Shown here: positions 1 to 5,572 of the stretch, piece by piece
Position numbering within the stretch: the stretch's first letter is position 1
Layout: each line of letters opens with the position of its first letter
Assembly: GCA_012735335.1 (NCBI GenBank)
Contig: JAAYHO010000007.1
Location: 1 to 6,918 of the forward strand
Direction of reading: 5' to 3'
DNA from: Gammaproteobacteria bacterium
GTDB lineage: Bacteria; Pseudomonadota; Gammaproteobacteria; Pseudomonadales; Pseudomonadaceae
DNA: 6,918 bases
Notes under the pieces: model-generated
Told to the model about the DNA's origin: nothing
The model's input: the letters and a program-made list of their open reading frames with translations, nothing else
Databases searched by the model: none
Position numbers and translations under genes: made by a program

Positions 1-968
1 CGTTGCAACTCCCCCCGCCCGTCAAACAGATACCAGCTCGGACGGCGCTGGGCGATCACCAGCGACAGTGCCTGACGCAGCGCCACAGCCTGGGCATGCA
101 GGCCCTGCTGACCGTTGAGCCGGTCGCTGAACTGCTGGATATCCTCGGCAAACCAGGCCCACAGCGCATCGCCCACACCATGCACCTCACCATGCCCCGG
201 GGCCGCCGCCAGCGGCACAGTATTGAGGTAGTCGCGCACCAGTTGCTGGCGGGCCTGCAGGGTATCCGGGCCGTGCATATAGGCGCGCACGGTGGCGGAG
301 GCCATCTGCCGCAGCTTGTCCATGGGCGTCTGGGTGCGGCCCTCCAGCGAGTGGCGGTACTTCTCCATCTGCGTGGCCAGGGTACTGGCACCATGGCTCG
401 GACCGCTGCCGCCAAGGCTGCCGACCAGCATGCTCATCGACGCCCCGGCCAGCCGTGGCCAGTCCACCGCCGGGTTGGCCCGGGGCAGGGTCGGATCGAG
501 CAGGTGACGGTCCTCGATAAACAGCAGGGCATCAACCAGCAGCGGCGGAATATCATCAAACTCGGCATAGCCGAAGCGCGGATAAGTGAACTGGTAGACC
601 ACCTCGCCCCGGGCATCGGTCACCTGCAATCCGGCGTGGGTCTTTTCCGCGTAGGGCAGGAACAGTCCGTGCCCGGCATAATCGAGCAGCTCATCGGAAA
701 AGCGCGTCTGACGTACAACAGTAAAACCCTGGCGCTGCAACGCGGATTGCAATTGCGGAATCAGGCTGTAACCCAGCCGCTGGTTGAACGGCCCCGCCTC
801 GGGAAAGCGGATAGCCTCGCTCTGACCATCGCCCAGCTGGTAATGAAGCCGGTCGGCGTACTCACTGACCCAGCTGGACTGGAACCAGGCATAACGGAAC
901 TCGAAGCCGACCAGGCCAACCAGTGTCAGCGACAAGAAACCCAGAATCAGCCAGATACGCAGCCTCAT
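1..968 (-). CDS. GT51 transglycosylase-domain membrane protein (3' part cut by window edge)
   Basis: Read leftward from ATG at 968, this frame stays open for 322 codons to the window edge, so the C-terminus is missing. A GAGGGG ribosome site precedes the ATG by 5 bases. The protein starts with MRLRIWLILG and a hydrophobic stretch to about residue 22, a signal anchor that places the rest in the periplasm. Residues 140-310 match the peptidoglycan glycosyltransferase (GT51) fold that polymerises lipid II: motif 1 is IEDRH (151-155, catalytic Glu152), motif 2 is GASTLATQMEKY (193-204), motif 3 is DKLRQ (217-221), motif 4 is VRDYLN (244-249). Spacing between motifs 3 and 4 is a few residues longer than in E. 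coli PBP1b. The second catalytic Glu of motif 3 is Gln221 here. Related Pseudomonas proteins, as I recall them, are about 1000 residues and are not classical bifunctional PBPs. No transpeptidase domain is visible in the part present. The family call is firm; the physiological role is not known. Confidence 0.85.
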   Translation of the reverse strand, partial: MRLRIWLILGFLSLTLVGLVGFEFRYAWFQSSWVSEYADRLHYQLGDGQSEAIRFPEAGPFNQRLGYSLIPQLQSALQRQGFTVVRQTRFSDELLDYAGHGLFLPYAEKTHAGLQVTDARGEVVYQFTYPRFGYAEFDDIPPLLVDALLFIEDRHLLDPTLPRANPAVDWPRLAGASMSMLVGSLGGSGPSHGASTLATQMEKYRHSLEGRTQTPMDKLRQMASATVRAYMHGPDTLQARQQLVRDYLNTVPLAAAPGHGEVHGVGDALWAWFAEDIQQFSDRLNGQQGLHAQAVALRQALSLVIAQRRPSWYLFDGRGELQ

Positions 969-973
969 GATTC

Positions 974-1009
974 CCCCTCAACACTGGTTCATTTCAAGTC
1001 TAGTTGAGG
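974..1009 (-). promoter_or_regulatory. Leader stem-loop covering the GT51 gene's ribosome site
   Basis: On the minus strand CCTCAAC (1009-1003) is a perfect 7-base complement of GTTGAGG (982-976). The right arm includes most of the Shine-Dalgarno GAGGGG (979-974) that sits before the ATG at 968. The 20-base loop can add an inner ACT/AGT pairing. If transcription starts upstream of 1009, this hairpin would hide the ribosome site and lower translation. The pairing is seen in the sequence; the regulatory role is inference. Confidence 0.35.
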
Positions 1010-1097
1010 TTTTTGCGTTGCGTTGGGGCAGGGTGTGGCTTTTATGGAGGGCTCTGTGGAAAAATAGGCGGCAATTCCCTGATATACCGAGCCTGCC

Positions 1098-2486
1098 ATG
1101 TCTGCGTACCGACTGACCCTGGAGGAGTTGACCTCCGAATGGCAACAGCGGCTGGATAGCTACCCACCCTCCATCCGTCAGCTGACCGTGCAAACGGCGG
1201 AGCGGCACAAGGAGGAGCTGGCTACCCATTTCTATGCCGCCATGTTGCAACATCGTGAAGCGGCGCAGTTTCTTTCCCACGAGGAAGTGAAGACCCGCCT
1301 CAGCGCGTCCATGGCCAACTGGATCACCAACCTGTACGCCACGGATAACGCCGCCGATATCCAGTCAGTCATCGCCCACCAGAGCAAGATCGGCGAAGTT
1401 CATGCGCGCATCTCCATCCCGGTGCATCTGGTCCTGCGTGGTGCACGGCTGCTCAAGCATCATCTGATCACCAAGCTGCAGCAGGAACACCCCGAGCAGG
1501 CAGCCATGGCCGCCCCCTTCGCCGCCAGCCTGATCGACCTGGCCATGGAGGTCATGAGTCAGGCCTATTCCAGCTCCCACGACCGCAACTCCCGGGCCGA
1601 GGAGAGCTACCGGCTGTTCGCCGTGGCGCAGAACATCGCCAGCGAAAAGGAAAAGCAGCGCGCCGCCCTGCTCGACTGGGAAAACCAGCTGATGTTCGAC
1701 GTGGCCATGAACCTGGCCGCCGATCAGTTGCCACGCCTGTGCGCATCGGAGTTCGGCCTGTGGTTCCGCCACAAGGGCGCCCATGGTTTCGAGGGGTCGG
1801 TGGAAACCGGGCTGATCCTCGATGCCATGAACCGTATTGACGACGTACTGCTACCGCTGTTCCCTGCGCGCCAGAGCGATGCCGACGGGCAGAATGGCAT
1901 GCAGCTGCTGCGCGAACTGCGCGAGCAGGCCAAGAGCATCGCCTATCACCTGGACCTGCTGTTCGAGCAGAACAACGAACTGGAATCCGGGCGCGACGTT
2001 CTCACCCGCCTGCTCAACCGCAAGTATCTGTCGGTGGTGCTCAACCGGCAGATCACCTATGCCCGGGAATCCGGCAGCAGCTTCGCCGTGCTGTCCATGG
2101 ACCTGGATCACTTCAAGAACATCAACGACAGCTACGGCCACGAAGCCGGAGACCTGGTGCTGCAGCAGTTCGCCAGCCTGATGCTGAACAAGAGCCGCGC
2201 CGGGGACTACCTGTTCCGTATGGGCGGTGAAGAGTTTCTGATGATCATGGTCGATGTGGACGAAAACCGTGCCCTGCGCGCCGCAGAAAAGATCCGCCAA
2301 CTGGTCGCCGCAGAAACCTTCCGCCTGCCCCAGGACGCCACCCTGCAACTCACCGCCAGCCTCGGTCTGGCCGTCTTCAACGGCCACCCGGACTACCAGC
2401 AACTGCTGCGCCGCGCCGACGCCGCGCTGTACCAGGCCAAACACAGCGGGCGCAACCGGGCGGTGCTGGCCTCTGCTGCGGAATAG
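1098..2486 (+). CDS. dosC: Globin-coupled heme oxygen-sensor diguanylate cyclase (DosC/DgcO type)
   Basis: This 462-residue protein matches E. coli DosC (460 residues) along its length. It should condense two GTP to cyclic-di-GMP in the cytoplasm under control of heme-bound oxygen. Residues 1-160 form the sensor globin: EVHARISIPV (100-109) carries the proximal heme ligand His102 (His98 in DosC), and Tyr46 and Leu68 occupy the distal positions of DosC Tyr43 and Leu65. A middle helical domain (about 165-295) contains FGLWFRHKG (219-227). The GGDEF domain spans about 300-460, with metal-binding Asp335 in MDLDHFKNIND, the active loop GGEEF (376-380) and an inhibitory site RAGD (367-370) five residues upstream. 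All catalytic residues are present, so it is probably active and product-inhibited. ATG 1098 is chosen because it reproduces the DosC N-terminus; its ribosome site is weak. No DosP-like phosphodiesterase partner is adjacent, unlike the E. coli dosCP operon. No convincing promoter was found in 1010-1097. Confidence 0.93.
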   Translation: MSAYRLTLEELTSEWQQRLDSYPPSIRQLTVQTAERHKEELATHFYAAMLQHREAAQFLSHEEVKTRLSASMANWITNLYATDNAADIQSVIAHQSKIGEVHARISIPVHLVLRGARLLKHHLITKLQQEHPEQAAMAAPFAASLIDLAMEVMSQAYSSSHDRNSRAEESYRLFAVAQNIASEKEKQRAALLDWENQLMFDVAMNLAADQLPRLCASEFGLWFRHKGAHGFEGSVETGLILDAMNRIDDVLLPLFPARQSDADGQNGMQLLRELREQAKSIAYHLDLLFEQNNELESGRDVLTRLLNRKYLSVVLNRQITYARESGSSFAVLSMDLDHFKNINDSYGHEAGDLVLQQFASLMLNKSRAGDYLFRMGGEEFLMIMVDVDENRALRAAEKIRQLVAAETFRLPQDATLQLTASLGLAVFNGHPDYQQLLRRADAALYQAKHSGRNRAVLASAAE

Positions 2487-2502
2487 TTAAAAACCTTTAA
2501 CT
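2485..2502. repeat. AT-rich inverted repeat at the dosC stop codon
   Basis: AGTTAAA (2485-2491) and TTTAACT (2496-2502) are perfect complements separated by AACC. The left arm includes the last two bases of the dosC stop codon TAG. The stem is AT-rich and no T-run follows, so it is a poor intrinsic terminator. It abuts the -35 of the proposed downstream promoter and could instead be an operator. Either function is inference. Confidence 0.3.
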
Positions 2503-2531
2503 TGATCCGGGCTCCTTCCAGCTCCTAAAAT
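2502..2531 (+). promoter_or_regulatory. Candidate sigma-70 promoter for the sotB-like gene
   Basis: TTGATC (2502-2507) matches the -35 consensus at four of six positions, and TAAAAT (2526-2531) matches the -10 at five of six. The spacing is 18 bases, which is acceptable. Transcription would begin near 2538, giving a leader of about 54 bases before the ATG at 2592. This was judged by eye; no start-site data are available. Confidence 0.5.
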
Positions 2532-2541
2532 GCAGCTCTTC

Positions 2542-2565
2542 GCGGCACCCGCCTTGGCGTGCCGC
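2542..2565 (+). promoter_or_regulatory. GC-rich hairpin in the sotB-like leader
   Basis: GCGGCAC (2542-2548) pairs perfectly with GTGCCGC (2559-2565), and the ten-base loop can form two more G-C pairs. It begins only a few bases after the predicted transcription start. A pyrimidine-rich, SD-free stretch (2566-2591) follows up to the ATG. It could protect the 5' end of the mRNA, act as an attenuator, or end dosC transcription weakly. The pairing is seen; the role is inferred. Confidence 0.4.
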
Positions 2566-2591
2566 TGCTCCCCTCTTCCGGTTCCGTTTTC

Positions 2592-3785
2592 ATGACAACT
2601 GCAAATACCGCCCAGCAGGGCAGTTGGCTTGGCGTTATTGCCCTGGCCCTGGCTGCATTCATTTTCAACACCACCGAGTTTGCCCCGGTGGCGCTGCTGA
2701 CTGATATCAGCGCCAGCTTCGGCATGCTGCCGGAACAGGTCGGGCTGATGCTGACCGTGTATGCCTGGCTGGTGGCGCTGACCTCCCTGCCGCTGATGCT
2801 GCTGACGCGCAATATCGAGCGGCGACGGCTGCTGATGGGGGTATTCATCCTGTTCATCCTCAGCCACCTGCTGTCCTTCGTCGCCTGGAGTTACAGCGTG
2901 CTGGTGATCAGCCGTGTCGGCATCGCATTGGCCCATGCGGTGTTCTGGTCGATCACCGCCTCACTGGCCGTGCGCGTTGCCCCACTCGGTCGGGAGGCGC
3001 AGGCACTGGGCCTGCTGGCCACCGGCACCACGCTGGCCATGGTACTGGGGATTCCGCTGGGTCGTCTGGTCGGGGAGATGATCGGCTGGCGGGTAACCTT
3101 CCTCGGGATCGGCGTAGTCGCCCTGCTGACCATGGGCGTGCTGGCACGCCTGCTGCCGGTGCTGCCGAGTCAGAACAGCGGATCGCTCAGCAGCCTGCCG
3201 ATGCTGATCAGACGCCCGGCGCTGATGGTGGTGTATGCGCTGGTGGTCATCTGCGTGACCGCACAGTTTACCGCGTACAGCTATATAGAACCCTTCGTGC
3301 GGGAGATTGCCGGACTGACCGGTAACAAGATCACCGGGCTGCTGCTGGTCTTCGGTGCCGCCGGACTGGCCGGGGCGCTGATCTTCAGCCGCTGCAGCCC
3401 CTATCACCCGCGCAGCGTACTGGTCGGCAGCATGTTGGCACTGACCTTCAGCCTGCTGTTGCTGCTGGCCTCGGCGGTCAGTATCTGGACGCTGGGCATA
3501 CTGTGCTTCATCTGGGGCGCGGCCATTCTCACCCTCACCCTGGCGCTGCAATCACGGGTACTACGCATCGCCTCCGACGCAACGGACGTGGCCATGTCGC
3601 TGTTCTCCGGGCTGTACAACCTGGGCATCGGCGCCGGAGCCCTGCTCGGCAGCCAGGTCACCAGTCACCTGGGGCTGGCCAACGTCGGTCTGGTGGGCGG
3701 CATCCTCGGCCTCGGCGGCCTGCTGATCGGCCTCACTGCCCTCTGGCGCCTGCCGCCGCAGATGCCAGTGACGCGGGCGGCTTGA
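2592..3785 (+). CDS. sotB: SotB-type sugar efflux transporter (MFS, DHA1 family)
   Basis: An inner-membrane proton-driven exporter of 397 residues, nearly the same length as E. coli SotB/YdeA (396), which exports arabinose and other sugars or IPTG. Landmarks match SotB closely: [17 protein letters not shown] (23-39), the cytoplasmic loop after TM2 with RNIERRRLL (73-81), [20 protein letters not shown] (107-126), the TM5 stretch [16 protein letters not shown] (143-158), [14 protein letters not shown] (228-241) and [13 protein letters not shown] (328-340). Hydrophobicity fits twelve membrane segments. ATG 2592 is preferred over the in-frame GTG at 2559: it gives the MTTANT start seen in SotB, whereas the GTG lies inside a strong hairpin. 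No clear Shine-Dalgarno sequence precedes it, so translation may be weak or regulated. It runs in the same direction as dosC, 105 bases after it, and probably has its own promoter. The family is firm; the actual substrate here is unknown. Confidence 0.9.
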   Translation: MTTANTAQQGSWLGVIALALAAFIFNTTEFAPVALLTDISASFGMLPEQVGLMLTVYAWLVALTSLPLMLLTRNIERRRLLMGVFILFILSHLLSFVAWSYSVLVISRVGIALAHAVFWSITASLAVRVAPLGREAQALGLLATGTTLAMVLGIPLGRLVGEMIGWRVTFLGIGVVALLTMGVLARLLPVLPSQNSGSLSSLPMLIRRPALMVVYALVVICVTAQFTAYSYIEPFVREIAGLTGNKITGLLLVFGAAGLAGALIFSRCSPYHPRSVLVGSMLALTFSLLLLLASAVSIWTLGILCFIWGAAILTLTLALQSRVLRIASDATDVAMSLFSGLYNLGIGAGALLGSQVTSHLGLANVGLVGGILGLGGLLIGLTALWRLPPQMPVTRAA

Positions 3786-3809
3786 GGTTCTAGAATCACA
3801 AGGCATATT
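3782..3809 (+). promoter_or_regulatory. Weak candidate promoter for the DUF533 gene
   Basis: TTGAGG (3782-3787, overlapping the sotB stop codon) and CATATT (3804-3809) each match the sigma-70 consensus at four of six positions, with 16-base spacing. The 48-base gap between the genes has no terminator-like hairpin, so readthrough from sotB is equally possible. Confidence 0.25.
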
Positions 3810-3833
3810 CGACCTCACTTGAAAAGAGCTGGC

Positions 3834-4529
3834 ATGAACACACGAAACCTGTTGGACCAATTACTCAGTGCCGGCAAGGGAATGCTGCAGAATCAGGGCT
3901 CGGCCCCGTCGGGCAGTCAGAGCAAAGGCTCGCCGCTGGATGGCGTGCTTGGCGGCGTCGGCGGCGGGGTACTCGGTGGCGCGGCGATCAGCCTGCTGCT
4001 GGGCAACAAGAAGGCACGCAAGATGACCGGCAAGGTAGCCACCTACGGCGGCCTGGCCGCACTCGGGCTGGTCGCCTACAAGGCTTACAGCAACTGGCAG
4101 CAACAGCAGCAGGCCGGAAGCACCGCAGCAGAGCCGCAACTGCGCACCGTTGACCGCGTGCCACCCGCTGAAATCGAGCAGCACAGCGAAGCCATCCTGT
4201 TGTCACTGATCGGCGCGGCCAAGGCTGACGGACATATCGACGACCGCGAACGCCAGTTCATCGACGATGCGATCAGCAAGCTGACCACCGATACCCAGGT
4301 ACAACGCTGGTTTGACGAACAACTGCGCCGACCGCTGGAGCCCGCCGAAGTGGCCCGTGCCGCAAGAACACCGGAAATCGCCGCAGAAATGTACCTGGCC
4401 AGCCTGATCGTCATCGACCAGGAAAGCTATATGGAACGCGCCTACCTCGACGAACTGGCCCGCCAACTCAACATCGCCCCCTCGCTGAAGAACGAACTGG
4501 AGAACCAGGCCAAAGCAGCGCTGCTCTGA
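3834..4529 (+). CDS. DUF533 (YebE-like) membrane-associated protein with TerB-like domain
   Basis: A 231-residue protein resembling E. coli YebE (DUF533). The layout is a short amphipathic N-terminus (MNTRNLLDQLLSAGKGML), a polar Gly/Ser linker, a Gly-rich hydrophobic segment (about 38-57), a second one (about 68-84), a glutamine run (89-93), and an alpha-helical TerB-like domain (about 112-231). The latter carries AAKADGHIDDRERQFIDD (128-145), the acidic DGxID..E signature of the tellurite-resistance TerB fold, and later MERAYLDELARQL (200-212). The biochemical function of the family is not established; stress or envelope roles have been suggested for YebE. ATG 3834 is chosen over TTG 3819 because AAGAG ends five bases before it and the resulting N-terminus fits the family. 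It is the last of three rightward genes and converges on the antitoxin gene. Confidence 0.85.
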   Translation: MNTRNLLDQLLSAGKGMLQNQGSAPSGSQSKGSPLDGVLGGVGGGVLGGAAISLLLGNKKARKMTGKVATYGGLAALGLVAYKAYSNWQQQQQAGSTAAEPQLRTVDRVPPAEIEQHSEAILLSLIGAAKADGHIDDRERQFIDDAISKLTTDTQVQRWFDEQLRRPLEPAEVARAARTPEIAAEMYLASLIVIDQESYMERAYLDELARQLNIAPSLKNELENQAKAALL

Positions 4530-4530
4530 A

Positions 4531-4626
4531 TGGAGTGCCGGGTTCCATCCCCCGGGAACGTCGAGCACCAGCTCGATGAGCGGAGTCGCCCGAAACACCG
4601 CAGACGAGCTGGTGCTCGACACTCCC
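4531..4626. repeat. Palindromic intergenic repeat, copy 1
   Basis: This 96-base element fills the gap between the converging DUF533 and antitoxin genes. It opens with TGGAGTGCCGGGTTCCATCC and closes with CTCGACACTCCC. It contains nested pairings: outer GGAGTG (4532-4537) with CACTCC (4620-4625), local GTTCC (4542-4546) with GGAAC (4555-4559), and a perfect 16-base inverted repeat GTCGAGCACCAGCTCG (4560-4575) with its complement at 4605-4620. The 29-base middle can pair GCGG (4580-4583) with CCGC (4598-4601). Copy 2 at 5382 is nearly the same along its length. No open frame in it looks like protein. It may act as a two-way transcription terminator, but it lacks a T-run. Confidence 0.9.
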
Positions 4627-4630
4627 GACA

Positions 4631-4918
4631 TCAATAGGCCAATGCTCGCAGTACGTGTTCGGGGTCATTGTGGATAGCGCGTAACAAGGCCTTAGCTGGC
4701 CCCGTAGGCTCACGTCGACCTTGCTCCCAGTTGCGCAGAGTAGCCAGCTGCACATCAATCACAGCGGCAAATTTTGCCTGACTCAGCCCCGTCCTCTGAC
4801 GAATCTCTCGCACCTTCAGTGCATCGACAAAGAACTCACGAGAGGACTGGCGCTCCCCTCGTTGAATTTCATCCATCTGCTGGACACTTTCCAGTAAATC
4901 GTCGAAGAATTTACCCAT
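4631..4918 (-). CDS. HigA2/NadS-type antitoxin, helix-turn-helix
   Basis: A 95-residue DNA-binding antitoxin. The N-terminal third (MGKFFDDLLESVQQMDEIQR onward) is probably the toxin-binding arm. Residues 35-75 form a Cro/C1-type helix-turn-helix with TGLSQAKFAAVIDVQLATL (43-61) and the characteristic NWEQGRREPTGPA (63-75). This is strongly like the family named NadS in genome annotations and like Vibrio cholerae HigA2. It should bind and neutralise the upstream toxin and repress the operon. ATG 4918 is chosen because a perfect GGAGGT (4931-4926) lies seven bases upstream; the GTG at 4933 overlaps that site. The gene follows the toxin by five bases, and its ribosome site overlaps the toxin stop codon, so translation is probably coupled. 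Its stop codon lies almost directly against repeat copy 1. GC is about 53% by hand count, lower than its neighbours. Confidence 0.9.
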   Translation of the reverse strand: MGKFFDDLLESVQQMDEIQRGERQSSREFFVDALKVREIRQRTGLSQAKFAAVIDVQLATLRNWEQGRREPTGPAKALLRAIHNDPEHVLRALAY

Positions 4919-4923
4919 AACGA

Positions 4924-5268
4924 TTACCTCCACTGCTCAATAATACGTTTGAGTATCTTGCATTCATCTGGAGTCAGATCATCTTTTTCGTTTTTTGGAT
5001 AGATCAGCAACAACGCAATCTGATCTGACGATGAAAAATGATAGTAAATCACTCTCGACCCACCACGCTTCCCATGACCTTGGGAAGCCACACGAATCTT
5101 GCGAATACCACCCGCTCCCTCTATTACATCGCCGGCCTCAGGCCGGACAGCCAACTGCCGCTGGAATGCGGCATAACTGTCATCATCAAGCAGCCCACTC
5201 AAGCGCTTGGTAAAAACGGGCGTTTCAATAAAAATCACAGACAAATGTACGCCATTGGCGCACCCCAT
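4924..5268 (-). CDS. HigB2-type toxin, RelE/ParE superfamily mRNA interferase
   Basis: A 114-residue RelE-superfamily toxin very like Vibrio cholerae HigB2, which cuts mRNA at the ribosome. The family core is clear: FIETPVF (13-19), RPEAGDVIEGAGGIRKIRVA (42-61), then GKRGGSRVIYYHF (66-78) and LLLIYPKNEKDDLT (86-99). The basic residues of this core (Arg56, Lys57, Arg59, Lys67, Arg68, Arg72, Lys92) fit RNA and ribosome contacts. Toxin-before-antitoxin order is typical of higBA. The N-terminus is uncertain: ATG 5268 has no Shine-Dalgarno sequence, and HigB2 alignment would favour starting at TTG 5244 (MSVIFIETPVF) or GTG 5238. GC is about 49% by hand count over 4921-5280, well below the 60-70% of flanking genes, which suggests horizontal transfer. 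No frameshift or missing core residue is visible, so the toxin looks functional. Confidence 0.9.
   Translation of the reverse strand: MGCANGVHLSVIFIETPVFTKRLSGLLDDDSYAAFQRQLAVRPEAGDVIEGAGGIRKIRVASQGHGKRGGSRVIYYHFSSSDQIALLLIYPKNEKDDLTPDECKILKRIIEQWR
4926..4931 (-). promoter_or_regulatory. Antitoxin ribosome site overlapping the toxin stop
   Basis: GGAGGT on the minus strand lies seven bases before ATG 4918 and shares its last T with the toxin's TAA stop codon (4926-4924). This is a full-strength Shine-Dalgarno sequence, while the toxin itself has none. The contrast would favour antitoxin synthesis over toxin, and it fixes the antitoxin start. Confidence 0.8.
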
Positions 5269-5273
5269 GCAAT
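5242..5273 (-). promoter_or_regulatory. Possible higBA promoter and operator palindrome
   Basis: On the minus strand TTGCAT (5271-5266) and TACATT (5248-5243) are spaced by 17 bases, matching sigma-70 at three and four of six positions. The spacer contains the 11-base palindrome CGCCAATGGCG (5260-5250), a plausible HigA operator. This arrangement only makes sense if translation starts at TTG 5244, GTG 5238 or another downstream codon rather than ATG 5268. It is a weak call made by eye. Confidence 0.25.
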
Positions 5274-5381
5274 AACTGTTGGAATGCAGGGCAGGATTGC
5301 AGAGTCAGCGAGGCGAGAACAGTAGCGCGATGCCAGCGCTGTGACAGGGGCCGCAGACCGGCTCTGAACTGGCTCTCAAAC
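5269..5381. other. Non-coding stretch upstream of the toxin
   Basis: No convincing gene lies here. The stretch holds an inverted pair TGCAAT (5268-5273) and ATTGCA (5296-5301), a short AGCGC/GCGCT pair within about 5320-5345, and an imperfect tandem GGCTCTGAACT / GGCTCTCAAACT (5360-5382) running into repeat copy 2. It probably contains the higBA promoter region, though no strong promoter is recognisable. Confidence 0.4.
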
Positions 5382-5474
5382 TGGAGTGCGGGGTTCCACC
5401 CCGGGAACGTCGAGCACCAGCTCGATGAGCGAAGCTGCCGGCACACCGCGGACGAGCTGGTGCTCGTCCCTCCC
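5382..5474. repeat. Palindromic intergenic repeat, copy 2
   Basis: A second copy of the element at 4531, in the same orientation. It differs mainly in the central loop and the last dozen bases. It opens TGGAGTGCGGGGTTCCACCC, has local GTTCC (5393-5397) and GGAAC (5404-5408), and a perfect 14-base inverted repeat CGAGCACCAGCTCG (5411-5424) with its complement at 5453-5466. The outer arm pair of copy 1 is partly lost here (CTCGTCCCTCCC instead of CTCGACACTCCC). With copy 1 it forms direct repeats about 850 bases apart around the toxin-antitoxin pair. Confidence 0.9.
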
Positions 5475-5490
5475 AGGGATATACCAGCAA

Positions 5491-5566
5491 TGGAGTGCCG
5501 GGTTCCATCCCGGCAAGTTGGGGTATCTAGCAGCCACCCTGTGTCGAGATGGAACTCGACACCCCC
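5491..5566. repeat. Palindromic intergenic repeat, variant copy 3
   Basis: This copy starts 16 bases after copy 2, in the same orientation. It shares the first 21 bases (TGGAGTGCCGGGTTCCATCC followed by C) and the end CTCGACACCCCC with copy 1, but its centre is unrelated and the long arms are missing. It has its own stem GTGTCGAG (5541-5548) with CTCGACAC (5555-5562) around a six-base loop ATGGAA. That loop is complementary to TTCCAT in its conserved 5' part (5503-5508). An outer GGGGT/ACCCC pair (5520-5524, 5561-5565) is also possible. It lies six bases beyond the stop codon of the serine hydrolase gene and may define that transcript's 3' end, although no T-run follows. Confidence 0.8.
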
Positions 5567-5572
5567 ATAAAA

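Noticed and set aside
3..1007. Long open frame on the + strand (334 codons).
   Set aside because: It is antisense to the GT51 gene, whose frame shows clear family motifs. The + frame's product is rich in Gln, His and Arg with no recognisable domain, as expected for a shadow in GC-rich DNA.
2559..2591. GTG 2559 as the start of the sotB-like gene.
   Set aside because: It adds 11 residues absent from SotB, lies inside the leader hairpin and has no ribosome site.
4531..4626. Repeat copy 1 as a MITE with terminal inverted repeats GGAGTG/CACTCC.
   Set aside because: The terminal pairing is short, is partly lost in copy 2, and no target-site duplication is visible at its edges. It remains possible but unsupported.
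4468..4758. Minus-strand frame with a peptide like HRAGARRSRGMEPGT, and similar frames at 5225-5446 and 5305-5508.
   Set aside because: These are translations of the palindromic repeat, so the shared peptide reflects repeated DNA and not a protein family.
4919..4933. GTG 4933 as the antitoxin start.
   Set aside because: It overlaps the perfect GGAGGT that serves ATG 4918, and the family begins at MGKFF.
5541..5562. Copy 3 hairpin as a standard rho-independent terminator for the serine hydrolase.
   Set aside because: Position and stem fit, but no T-run follows on the minus strand, so I list it only as part of the repeat.
4531..5566. Repeat copies as a CRISPR array.
   Set aside because: The copies are about 75-95 bases long, only three in number, irregularly spaced, with genes between them and no cas genes.
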